Source: an uncultured Desulfuromonas sp. (GTDB taxonomy: Bacteria; Desulfobacterota; Desulfuromonadia; Desulfuromonadales; Desulfuromonadaceae). Taken from it: 64,000 nt of DNA. The stretch is from the NCBI RefSeq assembly GCF_963678835.1, contig NZ_OY787469.1:3534001-3598000 (forward strand), given 5' to 3'. The notes beneath the pieces are model-generated. The model searched no databases and was not told the DNA's origin. It saw only the letters and a list, made by a program, of their open reading frames with translations. The stretch's first letter is position 1. The number at the start of each line of letters is the position of its first letter. A program made the position numbers and the translations under genes. Of this stretch, positions 26,176 to 36,765 are shown one piece after another.

Positions 26176-29100
26176 GGCGTGGCAACCACCTCAACACGAC
26201 CCGGCAGCGCCGAGGCATGCACGCTGCGGTCATACATCGATTCGGCATACAGGGCGGGAACAACAAAATTCCCCGCCGCCGTCGCCTTGGCGCGATAAGG
26301 CAGGGTTCGCACCCGGGTGTCGAAGCGACCGTAAAACACCAGCCGATCCTCGCGCACATCCACATAATCGGCGCGCCAGCCCACGGCGGTGCGCGGCACG
26401 GAATCGCGCAGCACCTCAAAGCCGCCGGGGAGCAGATCGATCACGGCAATGTTGTCACGGGCACGGCCCAGAGCGCGGATGGTCAGCTCGACCGTGACCT
26501 CCTGGCCCTGCTGCAGTGTGGTGACGGCGTTGCCGTCGTCATCCACCATGCGCCGCTGCACCTCAAGGCCTTCGCGCACCACCTCCGTCGGCAAGGTGCT
26601 GTCAAAACCGGCCTGGGACAGCAGGGCAAACAGCCGCTGGTGGGAGCGCACCAGCACCTCATGAGCGGTCAGCGGCACGTCGGCGGTAGCAAACGGCTTC
26701 AAGGCCACGTCCAACGGCTGCTCCTCCGTCTCTTTGGCCAGCAGACGAATTCGCCCATCCTCCCCCTGCGGGTTGGTCAGGGTGGAATAGGCGCCAAGGG
26801 CGAGAATGGTGTACGAGGCGGACAAAGTATTGTAGCGGCCACGGAACACCGGATCGATCAGACGCAGCACACGGTCGCCATCGACCTGACGCGCCCGCTG
26901 CGGGAAATGCCGACACAGCAGATAGAGATACTGGGCATCACGGGTCAGCGGCGACTGGAAGGTGACGAAATCTTCTGTCTTACTCTCGCTGAGTCGATAG
27001 CCATCGATGAGCTGTTCCGCCTCATTCTGTTTGCGCAGCAATTGATAGGCCGCCGCCACATAAGCGGCGGTGATGTCCTGATGCCAGTCGACTTTTTTCC
27101 CGTCCAGCGTCGTCTGCACATCCACCAGCGCATTGGTGGTCACCTGGCCCATGCGGGTCAGCAGATAGATGGCGTAGGCGCGCAACCGCGAGTCGGCCAG
27201 ATCGCTCGTGGATTGGTAGGCGATCTGGCGCAGATAATCCTCCCCACGCGCCAGCATGTCGCGCGGTACGGTAAAGCCAAATTGACGTGTCTCAAGAAGA
27301 AAGTGCATCACGTACAACGACGGGAACGGTGCCGCTTCACGACCACCGGGCCAGAAGGTAAACGCCCCATCACTGCGCTGGCGTTGACGCAACCGCGAGA
27401 TCAGCACATCGATCCGTTTTTGCAACGCGTCACGCTCGCCGACCAACTGCGGATAGGCCAGCAGGCCGATGGACGGGAACATCTGACTGACCACCTGTTC
27501 GGTGCAGCCATGGGGGAAATGATCAAGATAATGGCTCAGGCCATCCACCAGCACCAGCGGACTGACACTGGCCGCCACCTTCTGCTCAGCCAGCGGCGTC
27601 AGCAAGGCGCGTGTCACCGGCAGATCAATGCGGCCATCATCGCCACTCCGGCAGTGCATGGTGGTACGGTACGGCACCGCCGGACGCAGGCTGATGCCGC
27701 TGCGGCGACGACTCCGTTCATCTCCCGCCGTGGCGGTAAAGATCAGTTGCGCCGCTTCGGGCTGCTCCCCGGCCTGCACCTGGAAGCGCGCCACTTGTTC
27801 GCTGCCTTCATCGATGGTCAGCGTCTGTGTGGTCGATCCTTTGATCTGCAACGGACCAACGCTTTCAACGCTCAACGTCACCGGCAAGGCGTCCCCCGAA
27901 CCTTCCAGCACATTGGCCACACCAACACTCACCTCAAAGGTGTCGCCGGGAGCGGCCTGAGTCAACACACTCGGTGTCAGCACAAACGGCCCGCGCACTA
28001 CGGTCTCCTGTTGGGCCACGCCCAGCGCCTGTTCGCTGACGGCCACCGCCATCACCCGCAGGTTGCCGGAGAAGCTGTCCGGCAGGTCAAAGTTGACCGT
28101 GGTAGCGTCCGGCCCGGCATCGACAATGCCCGACCAGAATACCGCCGCCTTTTCCACCTGACGGGTAAACGGATTGAGATTGGCGGCCAGCGCCTTCATC
28201 CGTTCGGCGGCAAAACCGCCGCCACTGGCCGACACCTCTTTGACCAGAGCGAATTCCGGCAGAATCAAATCGAGAATCTGCAGGGTCTCCACCTCAAGGG
28301 CGCATTTTTTGAGGAAATGATCCAACGGCTGCGGCGTGGTGTAGCCCGCCACCTGAAGAATGCCTTCATCGACGGCAAACACCACCAGCCGCGACGGCTT
28401 GGACACGGTGACCGCCACCGGCAGGGCTTTGCCCGGACGAGCCAGCTCCGGCACCGTCACATCGACCTGCAATTCACGGCGACTGCGGTCAATGGTAAAC
28501 GGCTGCACCGCGTAGCTTAACGGGCTGGTAAAGATCTCTTTGGACGCCGCATCACGCACAAAGGCGACGTTGACATAGGCGTTGCCCTCCAGATCTTTCG
28601 GGACCGTGATCGTCTGTAGAGTACTGGTGGTGTCGGTTTTAAACCACTTGAAGGCATGAACCTGGTCACTTTCGATGGTGATCAGCCCGGCACCGCGATA
28701 GGGTGCGGTGATGCTCATCTCAATGGTGTCACCGGCCCGGTAATCTTTGCGATCCAGCGCCAGTTTCAACTCGGCGTTGCGCTCCAACTCACCGGTAAGA
28801 TTGCCATGACCAACCACGGTGAACGGCACGCGGGCCAGTTTTAACCCGGCATCATCGACAATTTCGAGAATGTAGTCTCCCGGCGTCGCGGTCGGCAGTG
28901 GATAGTTTTGTGCTCCGGCCTGTAACGTCAGCGCTGTGGCCTCTCCGGGTTTTTCCCGTTTCACACTCTGGTATTTAAACGTGCCGTTGGGCTGCTTCAC
29001 CAGCGTCGACAGGGTTTCCACGGTGATCAGTCGCACCTGAAGATGATCTGCGGCCACCGGGGTCAGTTCGCTATTCAGCGCGATCAATTCCAGGCTGCGC

Positions 29101-31910
29101 GGCTTATCTTTGTGGATATAATTGAGCGCACCGTCACTCTTGTAACCGAGCAGTGTGGTACAGGGTGAAATCAGGGTGCGATTCTGCGCCGTGACACTGC
29201 GCCCGCCACCCGGCTCAAAGCCTTCCACGGTCAGGGTCAGTTGATAGGTGCCGCGGGCAAAGCGCTGCAGCGGTAATTCAAAGCGGGCCACGCCGTCGTT
29301 ATCGGTGGTGAGGCTGTCCAGAGGTTCATTCACGGACAACGCTGCCTGCTCCGGGTCATAATAGGGATCGGTAAACACAAACCCTTGATAGTCGCGGAAA
29401 CTGAACCGCGCCGGTGTCACCTGCAAGCGCCCGGTCACCTTACGCTGCTGCGCGGCGGTGCCGAACAGATTGCGCAGATGCACTTCGGCGGTCAGCGCCG
29501 ACGCCGTACTCCAGCCTTTGCTCGGCACATCGAGCAGGCGACTTTCGATTTTCAGGGTGTCGGGCTGGAACTCCTCAATGCGGAAATTGCCGGAACCGAT
29601 CATGCGGTCGCGGTATTTGCCGTCGCGCACCAGATACAGGGCCACCTGATAGGTGCCGGTTTCCGAGGTCGGCTGCGAGGCAAACTCTTCATCGAAAAAA
29701 CCCATCGCCGGCAGCATCAGCCGTTGCGACCACACCTCGTTGCCACGCGGCGAACGCACTGCCACTTCCAGGGGCATCCCCTCGACATTGCCGAGCTGGT
29801 TATCCTTGACGATAAACCCGAGATGCGCCGTGTCGCCGGGACGGTAAATACCACGGTCAGTAAACACAAAGGCATTGAGATTGTCGCGGCGGTGCTGGTT
29901 GGAACGCACCCCGCCGACATTGAACGACGAGTAATTGAGCTGGCGCTGATAACGGGCAAACGGAATAAACGACAAATCACCACCCGACTCCACCACATAG
30001 GCGGTGGGCTGCTGCGATTCTTCAAAGCCTTTGGTGCTGGGGAAGCTGACGTTGCCATCGGCGCCGGTGGTGCGCTCAAACAGCGGCACACCGTTACGGC
30101 CGAGCAGGCGCACCTTGGCTCCGGCCACCGGCTTGCCGCTACGGATCGACTGAACAAACAGCAGATGGCTGTCATCGGCCTGATCCTTGACCAGCAGACC
30201 GAGATCGGTGACCAGAATCACCCGCCGGTCACGGATATGGCCGAGTTGCCGTTTATTAACCGGGTCCCAACCGGTGACGGTGACGAAAAACAGGCCGAAC
30301 TGATCCTGTCGATCCGGTAGATAGCTGCTGAGATCCACGGCGGCATAATTGGCCTTGGCCGGATGGACCTTTTGCAACGGCAACACCTGCTCGCTCAACG
30401 CGGTGATGTTGTTTTCATCAAAATTATAGTTACTGAAATAGCCGTCCTTGATGTCGCCACGACTCTGGCTGACCAGATGGTTGATCTGGTGAGGCAACAG
30501 TTTGCCCACCTCCACCTTGACCGCTTGCAGGCCGCGCGCCAGCAGACTGAGCTGATGAGCACCCGAGCGTGACAACATCGCCCCCTCGCCCATAATACTG
30601 AGCTCCTGCGGATAATCCGGTGCCCGTAACAGGGTGTCGTAAAACGAGCTGTGAACGAAATCGTTGACCGAGGTCAGCCCTTCACCGATACGCAGATAGA
30701 GCTGGCAGTCTTGATCCACATCAATGACAAAATTGTAGAGTTTAGAGGCCGGGCGCGGATTGTCGATCATCTCCAGAGTAAGCGGCTGCGATTCCTTGAG
30801 CACGGCAGCGGTCACCTGACGCGGGCCACTCCAATAGCGGTTGTTGGCGTTCGGCAGGACGAACACCTGCAGTTTGCCGAGCAGTTCAGCGCGATCAATG
30901 TCATCGGTGAACTCCAGGGTGATCACCTGTTGCGGCTCCTGCTGGTCGTTGCGGACGATCTGGCTGCGCGCCTGAGTCACTTTCAGATAACTGTAGCGAT
31001 CCGGGATGACCACCTTGGCCGCCACATCCTCGGTGCTGGCTGCCCCGCCCGTCGCAGGCGTGACACCGGCCAGAACCTGCAGCTGCATGGTGTTGGTCTC
31101 ATCCGGCAACGCCAGAGGGACGGAATGAAGGTAGGCCTCACGCTGACGCTTGTCAAAGCTGAGTTCATACGCCACCGGTTGCAACGCGGTTTGCGCCGAG
31201 GCACCGGACGGGCGCATACCGAGGCGGATATGTTCACGTAAACTCTGCTCATCCACCGGATAGGAAAAGCGCAGAGTGGCCACCACTTTGCGCACCGAGG
31301 ACTGCTGCGGGTCCTGATAAAAAGTCATGGATGCCGGGGTAACGGTCAATGTCGGTGTGGTAAAGGTGACGCGAGGTTCAGCCAAACGGGTTTCGGCACT
31401 GAAAATACTCGCATCGAACTCGGCGGTCATCTCCGTTCCGGCGGGCCACGGTTCCTCCGGGGTAAACGCCAACGTGGCATCACCACGCCATTGCCACTGG
31501 CCGCGCAGGGCGGGTGTCAAACGAACACCCTGTTCCACCGGCTGATTGACCAGATCAATGCGCGCGACAGAGGGATATCCATCGGGAATCGGCTGGGAAG
31601 AGCGCTGCTGATCATCATAAACAAAATCAATCACCAGCGGATCAGGTGTGGCCAGATCATCGTTGGCCATAATGCCGGGGCCATCCGCCCGCGCCACCAC
31701 CTGCAACGGTTGCGGCAGTTGGGCATAATAGAAGCCGCCGCCGACCACAGCGCCAATCACCAGCAACGCCAACAGCAGACGGAGATAAAAACGACCCGGC
31801 TTTTCGCGACGCTGAAGATTGACCACGGCCAACCATGGCGGTGCCTGCCAGCTTAACGATCCGATAAGTCCCGCCAAACAACGTCGCAACAACCTGAACA
31901 ATGCCTTCAC
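26172..31910 (-). CDS. Bacterial alpha-2-macroglobulin family protein
   Basis: About 1912 residues from the GTG at 31910, which has GGAGG just upstream; a GTG at 31928 is also in frame. One membrane helix near the N-terminus (LRLLLALLVIGAVVGGGFYY) anchors a long periplasmic protein of macroglobulin domains (GIYRPGDTAHLGFIVKD, NAFVFTDRGIY). The thioester motif is intact in FPHGCTEQVVSQMFPS (about residue 1468), inside the alpha-helical thioester domain. These proteins are thought to trap invading proteases covalently and protect the periplasm while PbpC repairs the wall. Gene pair with pbpC, 4-bp overlap. Confidence 0.93.
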   Translation of the reverse strand: MKALFRLLRRCLAGLIGSLSWQAPPWLAVVNLQRREKPGRFYLRLLLALLVIGAVVGGGFYYAQLPQPLQVVARADGPGIMANDDLATPDPLVIDFVYDDQQRSSQPIPDGYPSVARIDLVNQPVEQGVRLTPALRGQWQWRGDATLAFTPEEPWPAGTEMTAEFDASIFSAETRLAEPRVTFTTPTLTVTPASMTFYQDPQQSSVRKVVATLRFSYPVDEQSLREHIRLGMRPSGASAQTALQPVAYELSFDKRQREAYLHSVPLALPDETNTMQLQVLAGVTPATGGAASTEDVAAKVVIPDRYSYLKVTQARSQIVRNDQQEPQQVITLEFTDDIDRAELLGKLQVFVLPNANNRYWSGPRQVTAAVLKESQPLTLEMIDNPRPASKLYNFVIDVDQDCQLYLRIGEGLTSVNDFVHSSFYDTLLRAPDYPQELSIMGEGAMLSRSGAHQLSLLARGLQAVKVEVGKLLPHQINHLVSQSRGDIKDGYFSNYNFDENNITALSEQVLPLQKVHPAKANYAAVDLSSYLPDRQDQFGLFFVTVTGWDPVNKRQLGHIRDRRVILVTDLGLLVKDQADDSHLLFVQSIRSGKPVAGAKVRLLGRNGVPLFERTTGADGNVSFPSTKGFEESQQPTAYVVESGGDLSFIPFARYQRQLNYSSFNVGGVRSNQHRRDNLNAFVFTDRGIYRPGDTAHLGFIVKDNQLGNVEGMPLEVAVRSPRGNEVWSQRLMLPAMGFFDEEFASQPTSETGTYQVALYLVRDGKYRDRMIGSGNFRIEEFQPDTLKIESRLLDVPSKGWSTASALTAEVHLRNLFGTAAQQRKVTGRLQVTPARFSFRDYQGFVFTDPYYDPEQAALSVNEPLDSLTTDNDGVARFELPLQRFARGTYQLTLTVEGFEPGGGRSVTAQNRTLISPCTTLLGYKSDGALNYIHKDKPRSLELIALNSELTPVAADHLQVRLITVETLSTLVKQPNGTFKYQSVKREKPGEATALTLQAGAQNYPLPTATPGDYILEIVDDAGLKLARVPFTVVGHGNLTGELERNAELKLALDRKDYRAGDTIEMSITAPYRGAGLITIESDQVHAFKWFKTDTTSTLQTITVPKDLEGNAYVNVAFVRDAASKEIFTSPLSYAVQPFTIDRSRRELQVDVTVPELARPGKALPVAVTVSKPSRLVVFAVDEGILQVAGYTTPQPLDHFLKKCALEVETLQILDLILPEFALVKEVSASGGGFAAERMKALAANLNPFTRQVEKAAVFWSGIVDAGPDATTVNFDLPDSFSGNLRVMAVAVSEQALGVAQQETVVRGPFVLTPSVLTQAAPGDTFEVSVGVANVLEGSGDALPVTLSVESVGPLQIKGSTTQTLTIDEGSEQVARFQVQAGEQPEAAQLIFTATAGDERSRRRSGISLRPAVPYRTTMHCRSGDDGRIDLPVTRALLTPLAEQKVAASVSPLVLVDGLSHYLDHFPHGCTEQVVSQMFPSIGLLAYPQLVGERDALQKRIDVLISRLRQRQRSDGAFTFWPGGREAAPFPSLYVMHFLLETRQFGFTVPRDMLARGEDYLRQIAYQSTSDLADSRLRAYAIYLLTRMGQVTTNALVDVQTTLDGKKVDWHQDITAAYVAAAYQLLRKQNEAEQLIDGYRLSESKTEDFVTFQSPLTRDAQYLYLLCRHFPQRARQVDGDRVLRLIDPVFRGRYNTLSASYTILALGAYSTLTNPQGEDGRIRLLAKETEEQPLDVALKPFATADVPLTAHEVLVRSHQRLFALLSQAGFDSTLPTEVVREGLEVQRRMVDDDGNAVTTLQQGQEVTVELTIRALGRARDNIAVIDLLPGGFEVLRDSVPRTAVGWRADYVDVREDRLVFYGRFDTRVRTLPYRAKATAAGNFVVPALYAESMYDRSVHASALPGRVEVVATP

Positions 31911-32118
31911 ACGCCACCTCCGGTCCACAGGTATGAGTTTTCTGCAAGAGTCTCGTATCTTACCGATATAACTCGATTGTCATATTAAACCTACAACGTT
32001 ACATCCCTGTGGTTGAAACACAAGTTTTTTTAACAAGGCCTCCAGTCTATCGCGCATTCCAATCGTTTAAATCAGCCGGGATGATCACGAGCCACGTGAT
32101 ATCAATCACAACCTATTT

Positions 32119-32190
32119 GATAAAGACTTTCATTTTCCAGTTGACAGGGAATGGTTGTTCTTTTAGTTTATGAAAACGAATTTCAATTTC
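32119..32190 (+). promoter_or_regulatory. feoAB promoter with two Fur-box-like sites
   Basis: TTGACA (32141-32146), 17 bp, TAGTTT (32164-32169). A 19-bp site at 32119-32137 (GATAAAGACTTTCATTTTC) matches the Fur consensus at 14 of 19 positions; another at 32172-32190 matches at 12 of 19. They sit upstream of the -35 and downstream of the -10. Iron repression by Fur is expected for feo genes. Confidence 0.55.
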
Positions 32191-32234
32191 CCATCCATGG
32201 GACACCGTCATTTGTCTGGAGAGCCAAACACGCT

Positions 32235-32477
32235 ATGGAATCATCACTGCGCACCCTCAACGTCAATGAAAAAGCCCGTATCACCCACCTATCCGCCTCA
32301 GGAGAAATGGCCCGCCGTCTACGCGACATGGGGCTGGTTCCCGGCACCGTGCTGCAAGTCACCGGCCACGCCCCGCTGAAAGATCCTGTCGCGCTTCGCT
32401 TGCGCGATCTTACTCTCACCTTGCGCAACAACGAAGCCGACTGCATCATGATCGAACGATTGGAGAACAACGGATGA
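32235..32477 (+). CDS. feoA: FeoA ferrous iron transport accessory protein
   Basis: 80 residues from the ATG at 32235. It is an SH3-like FeoA domain: LRTLNVNEKARITHLSASGE, then RRLRDMGLVPGTVLQV and ALRLRDLTLTLRNNEADCI, the standard family pattern. It is a small cytoplasmic protein thought to assist FeoB. The stop overlaps the feoB start by 4 bp (ATGA). Codons upstream of 32235 are open but overlap the promoter and lack family similarity. Confidence 0.92.
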   Translation: MESSLRTLNVNEKARITHLSASGEMARRLRDMGLVPGTVLQVTGHAPLKDPVALRLRDLTLTLRNNEADCIMIERLENNG

Positions 32478-34633
32478 CTCACTCTGCCACCATTGCCCTG
32501 GCCGGCAACCCCAACTCCGGCAAAACCACCCTGTTCAACGCCATCACCGGCGCGCGTCAGCATGTCGGTAACTATCCCGGCATCACCGTTGACCGCAAGG
32601 AAGGCTCCCTCAAGCTCAACGACACCCGTGTCAACATCGTCGACCTGCCGGGCTGCTATTCGCTGTCGGCCTATTCTCAAGAAGAGCTGGTCGCCCGCAA
32701 GGTGCTGTTGGATGAGCGGCCGGATATCGTCGTCGATATCGTCGATGCGACCAAGCTGGAGCGCCACCTGTATCTGGCCATCCAGTTTTTCGAACTGGGC
32801 ATCCCGGTAATGCTCGCCCTCAACATGATGGACGAAGCCGGCAAAAAAGGGCTGCACATCGACACCAAAAAGCTCTCCCAACAGCTCAAATGCCCGGTGG
32901 TGGAAACCGTGGCCCGCTCCGGCGAAGGCAAGCAGGAGCTACTGGAACAAGCTCTGCGCTATGCGGCCGAACGCGGCGGAGGCTGGAAGCCGCTGGAGAT
33001 CTCCTACGGTGTCGATCTGGATATCGCTCTCAATGCCATGGTGGAAAAAATTGAAGAGAACCGTTTCATGACCACTCGCTATCCGGCCCGCTGGGTGGCA
33101 TTGAAATATCTGGAAAACGATGAAGAAATTGTCACCGCCGGACGCAGTATCGGCAGCGTGGCCTTCGAACTGGAACAGATCGTCCACGAAGTGGATGCCC
33201 ACTGTCGCGCCACCCTCAACACCACCCCGGAAGCCTTGATCGCCGACTACCGTTACGGTCTGATCCATTCCATCCTGAGCCAGGGCATCATCGAACGTCC
33301 CCAACAGGACCGTCGTGAACTCACCGACAAGCTCGATACGATCCTTACCAACCGGGTGCTCGGCCCGTTGATCATGTTTGGCGTACTTTACGCCATGTTC
33401 CAGATCACCTTCGTGGTCGGCGAGATTCCCATGGGCTGGCTGGAAGGCTTTTTCGGCTGGCTCGGTGCTACTGCGACCGCCGTGATTCCAGAGGGCATGC
33501 TGCAATCACTGATCGTTTCCGGCGTCATCGACGGCGTCGGCGGCGTCATGGGCTTTGTACCGTTGATCGCCATCATGTTCCTGATGATCGCCTTTCTCGA
33601 AGATTCCGGCTACATGGCGCGCGTCGCCTACATGCTCGACCGCGTGTTGCGCATGTTCGGTCTGCATGGCTGCTCGGCCATGCCGTTTATCATCTCCGGC
33701 GGCATTATGGGCGGCTGCGCCGTTCCCGGAGTTATGGCCACCCGCACCCTGCGCAGCCCCAAGGAGAAACTGGCCACCCTGATCACCGCCCCGTTCATGC
33801 CGTGCGGTGCCAAGCTGCCGGTGTTCCTGCTGCTCATCGCCGCCTTTTTCAGTGAAAACGAAGCGCAGATCATGTTCTCCATCACTCTGGGCGCCTGGGC
33901 CATGGCCCTGCTGGTCTCTAAATTACTGCGCTCAACCATCATCAAGGGCGAACCGACGCCGTTCGTCATGGAACTACCGCCCTACCGTCTGCCGACCCTG
34001 CGCGGCGTACTGATTCACACCTGGGAACGGGTGTGGCAATACATCCGCAAGGCCGGGACCGTTATTCTGGCCGTGTCCATTTTGCTGTGGGCGGCCATGA
34101 CCTTTCCGCAATTGCCGGATAGCCAGGTCAACGCCTTTAATCAGCAACGCATTGCCGTCGCCACCCATGTGATGGATATGGAACAACGCGCCAACCAGTT
34201 CAATGAAATTGACAATCTGGAAGCCCAGGCCACCCTGCACTATTCCTTCGCCGGGCAGATCGGCAGCTTCTTTGAACCGGTCAGCCAGTGGGCCGGTTTT
34301 GATTGGCGCACCAACATCGCTCTGGTTGGTGGTTTTGCCGCCAAAGAGGTGATTGTCTCGACGTTTGGAACGGCCTACTCGCTCGGAGAGGTCGATCCTG
34401 AGGATGCCGCGCCCTTGTCGCATCAGATCGCCACCGATCCGACCTGGAACAAGTACACGGCCATCTCGCTGATCATCTTCGTCCTGCTCTATGCCCCCTG
34501 CTTTGTCACCGTGGTGACCATGGCCAAGGAATCATCGTGGGGATGGGCGCTGTTTTCTACGGTGTTCAATACTGCGCTGGGCTTCGGTATGGCGGTAGCG
34601 GTTTATCAGGTCGGCACCCGGTTCTTGACTTAA
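32474..34633 (+). CDS. feoB: FeoB ferrous iron transporter
   Basis: 719 residues. The N-terminal G-protein domain has G1 in AGNPNSGKTTLFNAITG, G3 in DLPGCYSLSAYS and G4 in LNMMDEAGKKG. The membrane part has two Gate domains (GGIMGGCAVPGVMATRTL and the FMPCGAKLPVFLLL segment) and a FeoB_C region, ending with GGFAAKEVIVSTFGT and a last pair of helices. It takes up Fe(II) through the inner membrane. It is coupled to feoA and followed 13 bp later by a small Cys-rich partner gene. Confidence 0.97.
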   Translation: MTHSATIALAGNPNSGKTTLFNAITGARQHVGNYPGITVDRKEGSLKLNDTRVNIVDLPGCYSLSAYSQEELVARKVLLDERPDIVVDIVDATKLERHLYLAIQFFELGIPVMLALNMMDEAGKKGLHIDTKKLSQQLKCPVVETVARSGEGKQELLEQALRYAAERGGGWKPLEISYGVDLDIALNAMVEKIEENRFMTTRYPARWVALKYLENDEEIVTAGRSIGSVAFELEQIVHEVDAHCRATLNTTPEALIADYRYGLIHSILSQGIIERPQQDRRELTDKLDTILTNRVLGPLIMFGVLYAMFQITFVVGEIPMGWLEGFFGWLGATATAVIPEGMLQSLIVSGVIDGVGGVMGFVPLIAIMFLMIAFLEDSGYMARVAYMLDRVLRMFGLHGCSAMPFIISGGIMGGCAVPGVMATRTLRSPKEKLATLITAPFMPCGAKLPVFLLLIAAFFSENEAQIMFSITLGAWAMALLVSKLLRSTIIKGEPTPFVMELPPYRLPTLRGVLIHTWERVWQYIRKAGTVILAVSILLWAAMTFPQLPDSQVNAFNQQRIAVATHVMDMEQRANQFNEIDNLEAQATLHYSFAGQIGSFFEPVSQWAGFDWRTNIALVGGFAAKEVIVSTFGTAYSLGEVDPEDAAPLSHQIATDPTWNKYTAISLIIFVLLYAPCFVTVVTMAKESSWGWALFSTVFNTALGFGMAVAVYQVGTRFLT

Positions 34634-34646
34634 AGGAGGACAGACT

Positions 34647-34820
34647 ATGACTTGGGATTTTTTTTTAACGCTTTGCGTTATCGTTATTGCCGCCGTTTAT
34701 CTGATTCGTACCTTGCGCCGCCAGAAGAATAGCAGTGGTGGATGTTCATGCGGTTCGGGGGGATCGTGTTGTGGTGGGGGACAGGAGTCTGGTGGCTGCT
34801 GCCAGGGGCAGCACCATTAA
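34647..34820 (+). CDS. FeoB-associated small Cys-rich membrane protein
   Basis: 57 residues. It starts with one membrane helix (FFLTLCVIVIAAVYLIRTL), then a short basic stretch and a Gly/Cys-rich tail (GGCSCGSGGSCCGGGQ, GGCCQGQHH). This is the layout of the FeoB-associated Cys-rich membrane proteins. AAGGAGGAC precedes the ATG and the feoB stop is 13 bp upstream. Its role in Fe(II) uptake is not defined; metal handling by the tail is an inference. Confidence 0.85.
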   Translation: MTWDFFLTLCVIVIAAVYLIRTLRRQKNSSGGCSCGSGGSCCGGGQESGGCCQGQHH

Positions 34821-34831
34821 TCTGAAACAGC

Positions 34832-34867
34832 AAGGGAGAGTTGGAACCGTCAGCTCTCCCTTTTTTT
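34832..34867 (+). terminator. Terminator of the feo operon
   Basis: AAGGGAGAG (34832-34840) pairs with CTCTCCC (34854-34860), followed by seven T. It lies 11 bases after the stop of the Cys-rich gene. Confidence 0.88.
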
Positions 34868-34869
34868 AT

Positions 34870-36475
34870 CAAGGTCAAGGTCAAGATCGCCGGGTTTCGT
34901 CCCGGCAACCGACAATGGGTCTGTTTCCGTGATGCTTCACAGATCCGGCTCGCCGCCCTTTAGGTCGGCGAATCGTGCAACTCATCATCTTTGGCGTAAA
35001 ATGTTGATAATAGACTTACGCCTCACTCTATTTCTTTCGTGATACCGATCAAACGGGTGGGCAGTGCCCACCCTTGCCTGGGTCTGTCATTTAGCAACCA
35101 AGCCCTCCCGTTCAGCAGCACCGAACGCAATGAACGTCACCGCGATGGTTGTCGGCAACCTGTTTGAGCGGTAGCGAGTTTTGCCGACATCGCGGTGTAA
35201 GAGAATGGAGTGAGGGAACCCGAAGGGTGCAATGACGGGAGTCGATTTTGCGGTACTTTTGTCGACGCAAAAGTGCCCCGACGTGCGGGCGCGGAAGCCC
35301 GCGTCACGTGGGTACCACCATCGCAAACGGATGAAGTTTGCCAGAGCGATCAGTTCCGAATGACGAACCACTGAAGATCAAAGTCAGGGTCGCCGGGTCT
35401 CGTCCCGGCAGCCGACATCCTTTTGACTGGCCGCTCAAAAGGATGCAAAAACCGGCTGAACACCTCCTGAACCTGGATTAACCTATGCTGTGTCTGCTTC
35501 CGTTATGCTTCACTGATCCGGCTCGTCGCCCTTTAGGTCGACGAATCGTGCAACTCATCGTCTGTGGCGTAAAACGGTGATAATAATCTTAAGTCGCGCT
35601 CTATCTCTGGTGTGGTACCGATCAAGCGGGCGGGACGGTGCCCGCCCTGCAGTGGTGTGTTCTTTTGCAGCCAAGCCCTCCCGTTCAGCAGCACCGAACG
35701 CAATGAACGTCAACGCGATGGTTGTCGGCAACCTGTTTGAGGACGGATGCTGACTGGGCGAATTTTGCCGACATTGCGGTGTAAGTGAATGGAGAGAGGG
35801 AACCCGAAGGGGGGCAATGGGGTTGTTATGAATCAGATGAACGAGAGGTGTTGCGTGAGATTTTTTGCGTCAGCAAGGCAGAGGGAGGAGCTATAGTCGG
35901 TCTATGGCGACGACCGATAACGCCGCTGACGTTAAAAAAGATCCGCAACAACTCCGTGAAGGCTGATTGATGACAACCCCTTGGGAGTCGATTTTGCGGT
36001 ACTTTTGTCGACGCAAAAGTGCCCCGACGTGCGGGCGCGGAAGCCCGCGTCACGTGGGTACCACCATCGCAAACGGATGAAGTTTGCCAGAGCGATCAGT
36101 TCCGAATGACGAACCACTGAAGATCAAAGTCAGGGTCGCCGGGTCTCGTCCCGGCAGCCGACATCCTTTTGACTGGCCGCTCAAAAGTATGCAAAAACCA
36201 GCTTGAACACCTCCTGACCCTCAGAGCAACCGACAATGGGTCTGTTTCCGTTATGCTTCACTGATCCGGCTCGCCGCCCTTTAGGTCGGCGAATCGTGCA
36301 ACTCATCGTCTGTGGCGTAAAACGTTGATAACAAGTTGACGCCTTCCTCTATTTCTTCCGTGGCACCGATCAAACGGGCGGGACGGTGCCCGCCCTACAG
36401 TCGTGTGTTATTTAGCACCCTGCCCTTCCAGTCAGCAGCACCCAACGTAATGACCATCACAGGGCAAACTCGGAG
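34870..36475. repeat. Long intergenic repeat block, about 2.5 tandem copies
   Basis: Copies run roughly 34870-35378, 35379-36118 and 36119-36475. Shared landmarks are GCCGGGT(T/C)TCGTCCCGGC, CCTTTAGGTCG(G/A)CGAATCG, CCGATCAAACGGG(T/C)GGG, a Sal-type palindrome TTTTGCGTCGACAAAAGT (inverse in this strand) and ATCCGTTTGC. The middle copy carries about 170 extra bases (35820-35988). Inverted copies occur at 40668-41075 and 42991-43130. Many palindromes are present, and no credible gene. Confidence 0.8.
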
Positions 36476-36512
36476 CGCGCGAAGGCCACGTCATGTGCGT
36501 ACCCCAAAATAC

Positions 36513-36545
36513 AAAAAGGTGGAGTTCGCCAAAGCAAACCCCACC
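36513..36545 (-). terminator. Terminator of the Pmp3-type gene (minus strand)
   Basis: On the minus strand a GGTGGGGTTTGC arm (36545-36534) pairs, with two wobbles, with GGCGAACTCCACC (36530-36518) around a short loop, followed by five T. It is 46 bases past the stop at 36591. Confidence 0.75.
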
Positions 36546-36590
36546 CCCATTTACGAATCTATTTCGTCTAACTAATCAACTGTTCCAAAG

Positions 36591-36752
36591 CTACTTCTTG
36601 GCAATCACCCACACCGCATGCACGATACCGGGAATATAGCCAAACAGGGTCAACAGAATGTTGATCCAGAACGGCCAGCCGATGCCAACCTGAAGGAACA
36701 CGCCTAACGGCGGCAGCAGAATCGCGCAAAGAATTCGAACAAGATCCATCAT
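36591..36752 (-). CDS. YqaE/Pmp3-family small membrane protein
   Basis: 53 residues. It has two hydrophobic segments: VRILCAILLPPLGVFLQVGI and WINILLTLFGYIPGIVHAVW, joined by GWPF. This is the complete Pmp3/UPF0057 pattern, a family of tiny inner-membrane proteins linked to membrane potential and stress tolerance. The start is the ATG at 36752 or 36749, with GGGAG upstream. It has its own terminator. A small lipoprotein gene ends 13 bases upstream and reads in the same direction, so they may be co-transcribed. Confidence 0.88.
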   Translation of the reverse strand: MMDLVRILCAILLPPLGVFLQVGIGWPFWINILLTLFGYIPGIVHAVWVIAKK

Positions 36753-36765
36753 TTGTGCTCCCTTG

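Noticed and set aside
26217-28520. 767-codon open frame on the plus strand opposite the alpha-2-macroglobulin gene
   Set aside because: It is antisense to a well-recognised protein, lies in GC-rich DNA where such shadows are common, and has no domain or ribosome binding site.
35785-35970. 61-codon frame in the middle copy of the long repeat
   Set aside because: It lies across the extra 170-bp segment, is absent from the other copies and has no start signal.
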